Origin: Streptomyces sp. RPT161
GTDB taxonomy: Bacteria > Actinomycetota > Actinomycetes > Streptomycetales > Streptomycetaceae
DNA: 64,000 bases
Direction of reading: 5' to 3'
NCBI RefSeq assembly: GCF_027533845.1
Contig: NZ_JAPZVN010000021.1
Coordinates: 51,867 to 115,866 of the forward strand
Numbering within the stretch: position 1 is the first letter of the stretch; every line of letters begins with the position of its first letter. The notes under the pieces are model-generated. The model worked only from the letters and a program-made list of their open reading frames with translations, was not told the origin of the DNA and ran no database searches. Of the stretch, positions 1 through 7,849 are shown in pieces. The position numbers and the translations under genes are program-made.

Positions 1-376
1 TGGGGTGGGTGTAGCGGATCCCCTTGGTGTTCATGACCACGATGAAGTCGACCCCGGTGGAGACGCGGGCGGCCTCGGCGAGCGGTTGGAGGATCGCCGT
101 CGGATTCGGGGACTGCAGGGCCGGCACGATGCCCGGCGAGTGGGCGAAGGTCTGGGCGACTGCCACCGAACGGTTGCTGGCCTCGCGCTGGCTGTCGCGC
201 TGCGCCTGGAGGATCAGCTCCGCTCCGGCGGCCAGCACCAGCAGGATGACGATGAGCACCTGGAGTACGAAGACCTGGCCGGAGACCCGGCGCAGCGGGC
301 GCAGCAGGGCGTGGCGCCGCGCCGGACGCGGTGCCTGCTGATCGCCCCGGCCTTGCCGGTCACGCTCTGTCCTCAC
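1..376 (-). CDS. sensor histidine kinase, N-terminal part (CitA/DcuS type), runs off left edge
   Basis: Only the N-terminus is in the window. From a GTG at 376 the frame gives an Arg/Pro-rich cytoplasmic stretch, one hydrophobic segment at about residues 35-55, then an extracytoplasmic region ending FIVVMNTKGIRYTHP. That last stretch is characteristic of the PAS-like ligand-binding domain of citrate/C4-dicarboxylate sensor kinases (CitA/DcuS). Such kinases phosphorylate a response regulator that is usually encoded next door, which would lie left of this window. The kinase core is not visible, so the family call rests on the sensor domain alone. The true start could be slightly upstream. Confidence 0.75.
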   Translation of the reverse strand, partial: MRTERDRQGRGDQQAPRPARRHALLRPLRRVSGQVFVLQVLIVILLVLAAGAELILQAQRDSQREASNRSVAVAQTFAHSPGIVPALQSPNPTAILQPLAEAARVSTGVDFIVVMNTKGIRYTHP

Positions 377-665
377 GCGCTCACGCCGACCCCAGGGGCG
401 CCGACCGCGGAACGCAGGGGCCGACCGGGCCCAGGGTCGGCCCACACCTCGGGCCATAGCCCCTGTCTACACTGCCGACCCGGGAGAGGCGAACGCTGAG
501 CGCCACCAGAGGTTGGTCGCCACGCCGTCGGCACAGCACTGTTACCGGCCAGTAGATTTGGCCGATCACGCACTCACCCCCGCCACTTGGGTCCCCCTAG
601 GCTCCCTGCACCCGTACCGTACGCGTGCCGCAGGGGCACCACGGTCTGAGCCTGATGGGACACCG

Positions 666-2342
666 ATGACGCGATCCGGCCCCACCCGCGAACGCCGCAA
701 CCGCGACCAGCGCCGCGCCCGCCGCTGGCTGACAACCACCGTCGCCGCCACGGCACTTGCCCTCGCCGGAACCTTCGCCGCCGTTCCCGCGTCCGCCGCG
801 CCGGCCGGTCAGCCGGTGGCCCGGGCGGGCTCCACCGGGTCCTTGCGGCTGGTCGACATCCCCATGAAGGACGGTGTCGTCCTCAAGGCCGATGTGCTCA
901 CCCCCGCCCCAGGCTCCCCCGGTGCCGACGCGCAGGGCCGTTATCCGGTGGTCGTCGAGCCCGCTTCCTGGGGGCAGAACGACCTCGAATACCTGATGCA
1001 GAGCCGCAAGCTGGCCGCCGACGGCTATGTGGTGGTCACCTACACGGTGCGCGGCTTCTGGCTCTCCGGCGGCCAGGTGGACGTCGCGGGCCCCAAGGAC
1101 GTTGCCGACATCTCCTCGGTCATCGACTGGACGCTCGCCCACACGCCCGCCGACCCCCGCCGCATCGGCATGACGGGCCTGTCGCTGGGCGCCGGAATGT
1201 CGCTGATGGGCGCCGCATTCGACCCGCGGGTCAAGGCGGTGGCCGCGATGAGCGCCTGGGGCGACCTGGTCAACGCGCTCTACGGCGGGCGGACCCGGCA
1301 CGTCGGAGCGGCCGGCATCCTGACCGCCGTACAGATCCCCACCGGCCGCCAGAGTCCCGAGACCCACGAGGCGGTCAACGACATGTTCACCAACCAGAAC
1401 ATCCCGGAACTCGTCAAGTGGGCCAAGACCAGGTCCCCGGGCACCTATGTGGACCGCATCAACGCCCACCACACCGCGGTGTTCATCGCGAACGCCTGGA
1501 CCGACAGCATCTTCAACCCCAGCCAGGTCGCCGACTTCTACCAGAAGCTCACCGGCCCCAAGCGGCTGGAACTGCGCCCCGGCGACCACGCCACCCAGGA
1601 GATCGGCGGCATGCTGGGCCTGGACAACCCGGCCTGGGACGACGGCCGGGCGTGGTTCGACCAGCACCTGAAGAACCTGAACGGCGACGCCGCCGACCAC
1701 CGGGTACAGCTTCAGGTCAGGGAGAACGCCGGGCAGGAGCAGTACCCCGACTGGCGGTCGATCAGCACCCGCACCCAGCGGCTGGAGCTCGGCCGGGCCA
1801 ACCTGCTCGGAACCGGAACGCTGGGCGGCGCGCCAGACACCGGATGGCAGACGTCCATCATGGGCGGCGTGGACTCCGGCGCCGACTCCGGCATCACCGA
1901 ACTGTCCGGCGGGATGGACCAGTTCCTCGGCATCCCGCCGACCGTCGAGGTCCCGCTGCTGCCCCGGGCCGTCGCCGCGGTGTGGCAGTCCGCGCCGTAC
2001 TCCGACGTCCAGCACATCCGCGGGACGGTCGGGTTCCACACCACGGTCACCTCGTCGTCGCCGAAGGGCACCGTGTTCGCCTACCTCTACGACGTGAACG
2101 CCCTGGGGGTCGGCAAGTTGATCACCCATGCGCCGCAGAGCTGGTCGAGCACGCCTGGGCAGGCCGTACCGCTGGACCTCTCGCTGTTCGCCACCGCCTA
2201 CGACCTGCCCGCCGGGCACCGGCTGGCGCTGGTGCTGGACACCAAGGACCCGATGTACGGCAGCGACACCCCGCTCGGCAGCCGGCTGTCGTTCGGCTCC
2301 CCGGGGAACGACCCCTCGCGGCTGACCGTACCGCTGCGCTGA
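666..2342 (+). CDS. secreted CocE/NonD family hydrolase (X-Pro dipeptidyl-peptidase S15 fold)
   Basis: About 558 residues. The ATG at 666 opens an Arg-rich n-region and hydrophobic core ending ASAAPA, a signal peptide. The mature protein has an alpha/beta-hydrolase domain with a nucleophile elbow GLSLG (Ser about residue 173) and a C-terminal beta-sandwich region like the non-catalytic domain of X-Pro dipeptidyl-peptidases and cocaine esterases. Family members cleave acyl or dipeptidyl bonds; the substrate cannot be read from the sequence. The open frame extends upstream to 513, but the 666 start fits the signal peptide. The gene stands alone between a divergent kinase and a same-strand methyltransferase. 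Confidence 0.85.
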   Translation: MTRSGPTRERRNRDQRRARRWLTTTVAATALALAGTFAAVPASAAPAGQPVARAGSTGSLRLVDIPMKDGVVLKADVLTPAPGSPGADAQGRYPVVVEPASWGQNDLEYLMQSRKLAADGYVVVTYTVRGFWLSGGQVDVAGPKDVADISSVIDWTLAHTPADPRRIGMTGLSLGAGMSLMGAAFDPRVKAVAAMSAWGDLVNALYGGRTRHVGAAGILTAVQIPTGRQSPETHEAVNDMFTNQNIPELVKWAKTRSPGTYVDRINAHHTAVFIANAWTDSIFNPSQVADFYQKLTGPKRLELRPGDHATQEIGGMLGLDNPAWDDGRAWFDQHLKNLNGDAADHRVQLQVRENAGQEQYPDWRSISTRTQRLELGRANLLGTGTLGGAPDTGWQTSIMGGVDSGADSGITELSGGMDQFLGIPPTVEVPLLPRAVAAVWQSAPYSDVQHIRGTVGFHTTVTSSSPKGTVFAYLYDVNALGVGKLITHAPQSWSSTPGQAVPLDLSLFATAYDLPAGHRLALVLDTKDPMYGSDTPLGSRLSFGSPGNDPSRLTVPLR

Positions 2343-2458
2343 GCGACGGGGTCGAATGAACGTCCCCGGCCATGGTGTTGGTGTGACCGACGGTGCGACC
2401 GGCGGGTTTCTCCTACGATGGGGCACGTACAACACCCCACGCAGATAAGGCAGTTGCC

Positions 2459-3280
2459 ATGGTTGAGGACGTTACCGAGGTGGACCAGTCGAAGCCGAGC
2501 ATCGCCCGGGTCTATGACTATCTGCTCGGTGGCAAGGACAACTACGCGGTGGACCGGGAGATCGGCGACAAGTTCATCGACGACCTGCCCGGCTCGGTCG
2601 CCATCGCGCACAGCAACCGCCAGGTACTGGTGCGCGCGGTCAGCGACATCGCGCTGCACGGGGGGGTCCGGCAGTTCATCGACATGGGCAGCGGACTGCC
2701 GACCGCGGACAACGTCCACCAGGTGGCCGGACGGCACGCGCCGGACGCCCGCGTGGTCTACGTGGACAACGACCCCATCGTGCTGGCACACGGCCGGGCG
2801 CTGCTGGAGGAGACCACCAACACCCGGGTGATCCGGGCCGACGTACGAGACCCCGAGGCGATCCGCGAGCACCCGGACACCGTCTCGCTGATCGACTTCG
2901 AGCAGCCGGTGGCCGTGGTGCTCAGCGCCATCCTGCACCACATCAACGACGACGAGGACCCGCGCGCGGTGGTCAGCTACTGGCGGGACCGGGTGCCGTC
3001 CGGCAGTTACTTCTTCATCAGCCACTTCCGCACCGGCCACAACGCGGAGACCAGCGAGGCCGAGCAGGTGCTCCAGGCGACGTTCGGGCGCGGCCGGTGG
3101 CGCAGCGACGAGGAGATCCGCGAGCTGTTCTGCGGCATGGAGATCCTGCCGCCCGGCATCGTCCCGGCGGCGCGCTGGCGGCCGGAAGCGGCGGACGGCG
3201 TGGCGCACGTCGGTGACGCCGATCGTGAACTGACCGTGTGGGAGCAGCTGATCGTGGCGGGGCTGGCGGTCAAGCGGTGA
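2459..3280 (+). CDS. SAM-dependent methyltransferase, DUF574 family
   Basis: A 273-residue protein starting at ATG 2459 with the family hallmark PSIARVYDYLLGGKDNY near the N-terminus, followed by a Rossmann SAM-binding motif (FIDMGSGLPT) and an acidic loop (VVYVDNDPIV). DUF574 proteins are abundant in Streptomyces, often beside regulators, and their substrates are mostly unknown. The length is normal for the family. The last 11 nt overlap the convergent ArsR gene, so the two mRNAs have complementary 3' ends. Confidence 0.9.
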   Translation: MVEDVTEVDQSKPSIARVYDYLLGGKDNYAVDREIGDKFIDDLPGSVAIAHSNRQVLVRAVSDIALHGGVRQFIDMGSGLPTADNVHQVAGRHAPDARVVYVDNDPIVLAHGRALLEETTNTRVIRADVRDPEAIREHPDTVSLIDFEQPVAVVLSAILHHINDDEDPRAVVSYWRDRVPSGSYFFISHFRTGHNAETSEAEQVLQATFGRGRWRSDEEIRELFCGMEILPPGIVPAARWRPEAADGVAHVGDADRELTVWEQLIVAGLAVKR

Positions 3281-3584
3281 CGGCCAGCCGGGGCGGCTGT
3301 ATCAGGGACAGCAACCGCTGGAGCCTGGTCAGCCCTTCCGGCCGTACCGAGTAGCAGATCTGCGCGCCCCGGCGGCGGGAGGCGACCAGACCGGCCTCCC
3401 GCAGCACCTTCAGGTGCTGGCTGATGGTGGGCTGGGTCACGTCGAACAGATCGGTGAACTCGCAGGCGCGGATCTCCGGTTCGGTCGCCAGCGCTCGCAT
3501 GATGCCCAACCGCACGGGGTGCCCGAGCGCCCGCAGCATCGCCACTTCCGCGAAGTCATCCGCAGTCCGTGTCACGTTCGACAC
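3270..3584 (-). CDS. ArsR-family winged-helix regulator
   Basis: A 104-residue protein with a complete ArsR fold. The recognition helix is VTQPTISQHLKVLREAGLV, followed by the wing RRRGAQICYSVRPEG. The usual alpha3 metal site ELCVCDL is here EIRACEFTDLF, with a single Cys, plus another Cys in the wing, so classical As/Cd sensing is doubtful though thiol or CmtR-like sensing remains possible. The gene is transcribed away from the ImmA-like protease gene that starts 106 nt to its right and could control it. It is convergent with the methyltransferase. Confidence 0.88.
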   Translation of the reverse strand: MSNVTRTADDFAEVAMLRALGHPVRLGIMRALATEPEIRACEFTDLFDVTQPTISQHLKVLREAGLVASRRRGAQICYSVRPEGLTRLQRLLSLIQPPRLAVTA

Positions 3585-3689
3585 CGTACCAACGGTGTCC
3601 GCGCAGCGGGTCGCGAATGGTCAACCGCCAGAAGGACCAAGGAAGTTAGACTCGTCCCGTCATCAGGCTCCTGCCCGTGGGAGGTGCGG

Positions 3690-4271
3690 ATGTCCGGCAG
3701 TCGGGACCGATCGCAACCGGCCACCGGGCGGCACATGCGCGCCGCGTGCGAAGCGCTCCTGTACGGCCTGCGTGTGCCCGAGGGCGGCGACATCCGCCAG
3801 CTGTGCGAACACCTCGGCGCCCGGCGCGGCCGCCCGATCCGGCTGCTGCCGACAGAGCTTCAGTGCGCCCATCTGTACGGGCTGTGGCTGGCCACGGACG
3901 TCGCGGACCTGATCGTCTACGAGGCGCACACCAGCAAACCGCACCAGGAACACATCATCGCCCACGAGCTGTCCCACATGATCTGCGGGCACCACAGCGG
4001 CGGAACGATGAACGACGGTACGGCCGGACACCTCTTCCCGGACATCAACCCGGACGTGGTCCGCGGCATGCTGCGCCGCTCCGGCTACTCGGACCACGAC
4101 GAGCAGGAAGCCGAGACGATGGCTTCGCTGATCCTCACCCGCTACCGGCGGCGCACCGCGGTCCCCGCACCGAGCGCGCCGCTGGAACAGGCCGAGGCCA
4201 TCGCCCGCATCGAGAGCGTGGTGGGCCGCCCCGACCCCGGGCGCGACGGTCGCGCCCACGGCCGGATCTGA
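3690..4271 (+). CDS. ImmA/IrrE-like metallo-endopeptidase
   Basis: A 193-residue protein from ATG 3690, first of three same-strand genes. Residues about 80-110 contain the zinc-peptidase motif HELSH within IIAHELSHMICGHH, followed by an acidic helix (DEQEAETMASLI) that can supply the third ligand, as in ImmA/IrrE proteases. Known members cleave XRE-type repressors, for example in mobile-element induction or radiation response. There is no signal peptide, so it is cytoplasmic. The stop is 3 nt before the next start, which implies co-translation. The frame runs upstream to 3414 over non-coding sequence; 3690 is preferred because homology begins there. Confidence 0.85.
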   Translation: MSGSRDRSQPATGRHMRAACEALLYGLRVPEGGDIRQLCEHLGARRGRPIRLLPTELQCAHLYGLWLATDVADLIVYEAHTSKPHQEHIIAHELSHMICGHHSGGTMNDGTAGHLFPDINPDVVRGMLRRSGYSDHDEQEAETMASLILTRYRRRTAVPAPSAPLEQAEAIARIESVVGRPDPGRDGRAHGRI

Positions 4272-4274
4272 CGC

Positions 4275-5438
4275 ATGGAGTACCAGTTCCTCTCCTGGAC
4301 CTGCGCCGTCGCGGGGTTGTCGGCGTTCCTCTACAAGCTGCCCGCGCTGTCGCGCAGCCGCCGCAATCCGGCGATGATCGCGCTGTGCGTGTACTTCCTG
4401 TGCTCCGGGCTCAGCTTCCTGGTCGACCTGGACGCGTTCCGCGAGCACATCTGCCGGTTCCTCGCCTATCCGAACATCACCACCATCCTGGTGCAGGCCG
4501 CGGTGGTGGTGCTGACGGCGGCCCAGCAGGTGGTGCTCATCCACTGGTCGCACCCACCGGCCGAGGCACGTCTGAGGACCCGGCGCAGGCTGCTCGGGTT
4601 CGGCATCGCGCTGTCCGTGCTGCTGGTCATGTTCTACGTGGTGGACCCCACCCGGCATCCGGCCAGCGCGGAGTCCGCGCTCCTGCTCAACATGTCCAAT
4701 CCGCGCTACGCCGCCTACCTGTGCTGCTACCTCGGTGTGTGCACGGCGGGCCAACTCTCGGCGTTCCGGCTGTCGTTGAGGTACGCCAGGATCGCCAACC
4801 GGCAGTGGCTGCGGCTGGGCATGTGGTCGGTGACCGCCGGGGCGACGCTGGTGCTGCTGTACTGCGCCGTCCGGTACGCCGAGATCGCGGCCACCCGGCT
4901 GGGCTTCGACACCGCGTCATGGGACTCGCTGTACTGGTTCACCGGGGACATCGGGTCCCTGCTGCAACTGTTCGGGTGGACGGTGCCGTCCTGGGGCCCC
5001 CGGCTGTCGGCCGCCGCCCGCTGGCTGGAAAGCTACCGGGCCTACCGGCGGCTGCGCCCGCTGTGGTGGGCGCTGTACCGAGCGGTACCCACCATCGCCC
5101 TGGACCCGCCGCCGTCCCCGCTGCTGGACCTGCTGCCGCCGCGCGACCTCGACTACCGGCTCTACCGTCGGGTCATCGAGATCAGGGACGCCCAGCTGGC
5201 GCTGCGCCCCTACGTCGGACCGCAGGCCGAGCGGCCCGGCAGCGCCCCTGACGAGCCGCCCTCGGCAGCCCGTGAGGCGCTGCGCCTGAAGGCGGCGCTA
5301 CGGGCCAGATCGGACAACGCGGCACCGTCCGGCGGACCAACAGTGGCGTTCCCCGGCGCGCGCAACGAGGATTTCGGCAAGGAGATCGTCTGGCTGACCC
5401 GGGTCGCCGACAGCTTCCGCAAGGCGCCGCACCGCTGA
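4275..5438 (+). CDS. MAB_1171c/DUF6545-type polytopic membrane protein
   Basis: A 387-residue protein. The first 230 residues form about seven hydrophobic helices; the rest is a soluble C-terminal domain containing SYRAYRRLRPLWWALY and DLDYRLYRRVIEIRDAQ, features of the family annotated as MAB_1171c putative transporter. The biochemical role is not established. Its position 3 nt after an ImmA/IrrE-like protease gene and before a TPR protein suggests a membrane sensor or signal-export partner of the protease rather than a metabolite carrier. That role is inference from gene order. Confidence 0.82.
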   Translation: MEYQFLSWTCAVAGLSAFLYKLPALSRSRRNPAMIALCVYFLCSGLSFLVDLDAFREHICRFLAYPNITTILVQAAVVVLTAAQQVVLIHWSHPPAEARLRTRRRLLGFGIALSVLLVMFYVVDPTRHPASAESALLLNMSNPRYAAYLCCYLGVCTAGQLSAFRLSLRYARIANRQWLRLGMWSVTAGATLVLLYCAVRYAEIAATRLGFDTASWDSLYWFTGDIGSLLQLFGWTVPSWGPRLSAAARWLESYRAYRRLRPLWWALYRAVPTIALDPPPSPLLDLLPPRDLDYRLYRRVIEIRDAQLALRPYVGPQAERPGSAPDEPPSAAREALRLKAALRARSDNAAPSGGPTVAFPGARNEDFGKEIVWLTRVADSFRKAPHR

Positions 5439-5460
5439 GCCAGGCCCGAGGGAGGAGTCC

Positions 5461-6354
5461 ATGGAGAGCCGCGGCCCCGGCTGCCGTGCGTCCGTCGTCG
5501 CGACGACCCGGCGGTTGCTCACCCTCGACCAGCGGGTGGGCGCCCGTGCCGCGGCCCGTTCCGCCGCACTCGCCGCCAACCGGTCGTACCAGTCGCTCGC
5601 CGACCGTGAACTGTGCGCGGCGGTGGCCGAGTTGCGGGAGGTGGCGGCCTGGATCCTGTTCGACGCCGAGGAACAGGCACTCGCCCACCGCCTGAACCAG
5701 CGGGCACTGGCGATGGCCCGGTGCTGTGCGGACCGCGCGACGGAACGGCTGGTGCTGGCCAACCTGAGCATGCAGCAGGCGCACATCGGCCAGCTACGCG
5801 CCTCGTACGACACCGCCGCCCTCGGTCTGGCCACCGCGCCCACCGCCAGGGTCGCCACCGTCTTCGCCGTTCGGCAGGCCCGCGCGCTCGCCATGGCGGG
5901 GCAACGGGCCACCGCGCTGAGGGCGTTCGACCGGGCCGACAGCCTCTTTCTGGACGGACTGTCCGACCGGGATCCGCCCTGGGCCTGGTGGGTGGACCAG
6001 CACGAACTCGACGGCCACCGCGGCATCACCCTCGCGGCGCTCCAGGACTGGGACAGGGCGATCGAACTGCTGGAGGGCGTCAGCCAGGACGGCGGCTGCG
6101 ACGCCCCCGCCTATCGTGTGCTGTTCAGCACCGAGCTGCTCGCGGCGCTGGTCGGCGCCGGAGCCTGGCGCCAGGCCAGGGAGTCGGCGGAACGGCTGAT
6201 GCCGTACGCGCACGCGATCGGTTCCGGGCGGGCGGTCAGCTCGCTGCGCCAAACGATCCGGGCCATCGGGTGCCGTTCCGGCACTCCCGTCCCGCTACGG
6301 GACGCCGCACACCAGCTCGCCCTACTGCTGCCCCTGCCCGACACCCCGGCATGA
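5461..6354 (+). CDS. TPR protein resembling the sensor half of XRE-type regulators, no HTH
   Basis: A 297-residue all-helical protein with an excellent ribosome binding site (GGGAGGAG, 7 nt from ATG 5461). Repeats such as DAEEQALAHRLNQRALAMARC and TALRAFDRADSLFL are tetratricopeptide-like, and the segment DPPWAWWVDQHELDGHRGITLAAL matches my recollection of the C-terminal half of Streptomyces helix-turn-helix/TPR regulators. The usual N-terminal DNA-binding domain is absent: the protein starts directly in the helical region. It could act as a peptide- or protein-binding adaptor for the preceding protease and membrane protein, 22 nt upstream. Confidence 0.7.
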   Translation: MESRGPGCRASVVATTRRLLTLDQRVGARAAARSAALAANRSYQSLADRELCAAVAELREVAAWILFDAEEQALAHRLNQRALAMARCCADRATERLVLANLSMQQAHIGQLRASYDTAALGLATAPTARVATVFAVRQARALAMAGQRATALRAFDRADSLFLDGLSDRDPPWAWWVDQHELDGHRGITLAALQDWDRAIELLEGVSQDGGCDAPAYRVLFSTELLAALVGAGAWRQARESAERLMPYAHAIGSGRAVSSLRQTIRAIGCRSGTPVPLRDAAHQLALLLPLPDTPA

Positions 6355-6382
6355 CCTCCCCCGGATCGAAGGGACCGCCGCG

Positions 6383-6859
6383 TTGTACGTCTCCAAGCCG
6401 CATCTGTTCCTCGCCGCGCTCACCGCGCTGTTCGCCGCGCTGCTGGTGCTGGTCATCGCGACTCCCGCCGTCCACGCCGCGCTTGGCTCCGCCCAGCGGT
6501 CCGCGCCCGCGACCGGCCCGCTGCGCGGCGACGCGTATGTCGACACCCGGCTGTTCTTCGGCACGGGGCGGCACACCCGTCAACCGCCCGTCACCGACCA
6601 GCAGTTCCTCGCGTTCGTCGCCCAGCACGTCACCCCGCGTTTCCAGTCGGGGCTGACCATCGAGAAGGGCCGGGGACAGTGGCGTGACCGTTCCGGCAGC
6701 ATCAACCGCGAACGGTCCTATGAGTTGATCCTGCTCTACCCGGCCGCGCAGGCGCGGGCCCGGGACGCGGACATAGAGGAGATCCGCGACGCCTACAAGC
6801 ACGCCTACGGCATGGAGTCCGTCGGCCGCGCCGACGAGGCGGCGCGCGTCAACTTCTAG
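6383..6859 (+). CDS. secreted DUF3574 family protein
   Basis: A 158-residue protein from TTG 6383, after a GGGACCG-rich leader. An N-terminal signal peptide (about residues 8-33, hydrophobic core then AVHA) precedes a compact domain with YVDTRLFFGTGR and IEKGRGQWRD, diagnostic of DUF3574. The function of the family is unknown. The gene ends 1 nt before the convergent deacetylase ORF, leaving no room for a terminator between them. Confidence 0.8.
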   Translation: MYVSKPHLFLAALTALFAALLVLVIATPAVHAALGSAQRSAPATGPLRGDAYVDTRLFFGTGRHTRQPPVTDQQFLAFVAQHVTPRFQSGLTIEKGRGQWRDRSGSINRERSYELILLYPAAQARARDADIEEIRDAYKHAYGMESVGRADEAARVNF

Positions 6860-6860
6860 G

Positions 6861-7799
6861 TCACCGCGGCGGCTTCCAGGTCAGGCCCGCGTCGCGCGCC
6901 ACATGGTCGGCGATGTCCGCGTGGGTGGCGTACCAGACGTCCCCCCGGTCGTGGACGTAGTCCAGCAGCTCCTCAAGTACGACGAGCCGGGAGCGGTGCC
7001 CGATCACATGCGGGTGCAGGGTGAGTTGGAACAGCCCGCCCTGCGCGTAGGCACCGTCGAACTCGTCGCGCCACAGCCGCCCGACGTCCCGGGGCGTCAC
7101 ACCCGGGCCCGCCGCGGTGCCCGGGTGCCGGGGGAAGTACGGGGCGTCGTCGCGTATCCACTCGACGGGGATCTCCACCATGCCCGTGGGCCGGCCGTCC
7201 GCCACGATCTCGTACGGCTCGTCGTCCGCCATGAGCGAGGAGTCGTACCGCAGCCCCAACTCCGCGCTGATCTCCAGGGTGTGCTCGCCGAACTCCCATG
7301 AGGGGGTGCGGATGCCCACCGGCCGTTTGCCGCAGATCCGCTCCAGGGTGTCCGCGCTGCGATGGGCCAGCTCCCGTTCGGCGTCCGGGCTCAGCGCGGT
7401 GTTGCGTTCGTGGATCCAGCCGTGGATGCCCACCTCGTGGCCGGCCTCGGCATAGCCGCGCGCCTCGTCCGGGCGCAGCAGCGCCATGACCGCGGGCACG
7501 AAGAACGTGGCGGGGATGGACCGCCGCTCCAGCAGCCGCATGATCTTGGGCACCGCGACCCGGGCCCCGTACTCGCCCTGGGAGAGCCTGCCGGGACCGG
7601 TCTGCCGGTCGCGCAGCGGGATCGACTCGTGGTCGGCGTCGAAGGACAGTGCCACCGCCGCCTTCGCGCCGCCGGGCCACCGCTCGGGTGCCAGGCTCCG
7701 CCCGGCCCGTACCCGTTCGACATGCGTCCGCCAGACGGACTCGCTCCACTGCCAGGGTTCATCCGGTTCGCCCGCGCCCCGCGACGGAGACATCGCCAT
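6861..7799 (-). CDS. polysaccharide deacetylase (NodB-fold) family hydrolase
   Basis: A 312-residue cytoplasmic NodB-homology protein. The metal site is visible as ALSFDADHE (Asp) and EVGIHGWIHE (His-x3-His). The long loop between them and the C-terminal FQLTLHPHVIGHRSR resemble the PuuE/cyclic-imidase/HpPgdA subgroup rather than secreted chitin deacetylases, and no signal peptide is seen. Activity on an imide, ureide or amide is therefore as likely as sugar deacetylation. It lies 50 nt downstream of an APC permease gene on the same strand, which suggests uptake followed by hydrolysis of one compound. Confidence 0.82.
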   Translation of the reverse strand: MAMSPSRGAGEPDEPWQWSESVWRTHVERVRAGRSLAPERWPGGAKAAVALSFDADHESIPLRDRQTGPGRLSQGEYGARVAVPKIMRLLERRSIPATFFVPAVMALLRPDEARGYAEAGHEVGIHGWIHERNTALSPDAERELAHRSADTLERICGKRPVGIRTPSWEFGEHTLEISAELGLRYDSSLMADDEPYEIVADGRPTGMVEIPVEWIRDDAPYFPRHPGTAAGPGVTPRDVGRLWRDEFDGAYAQGGLFQLTLHPHVIGHRSRLVVLEELLDYVHDRGDVWYATHADIADHVARDAGLTWKPPR

Positions 7800-7849
7800 G
7801 GGAACTCCCCTCCTTGGAGCCTCTTACGGTAACGCCGGGTCACCACCTG

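Noticed and set aside
597..2435. 612-codon open frame antisense to the secreted hydrolase
   Set aside because: Typical shadow frame of a GC-rich gene: composition follows the codon bias of the plus-strand gene and there is no ribosome binding site or domain.
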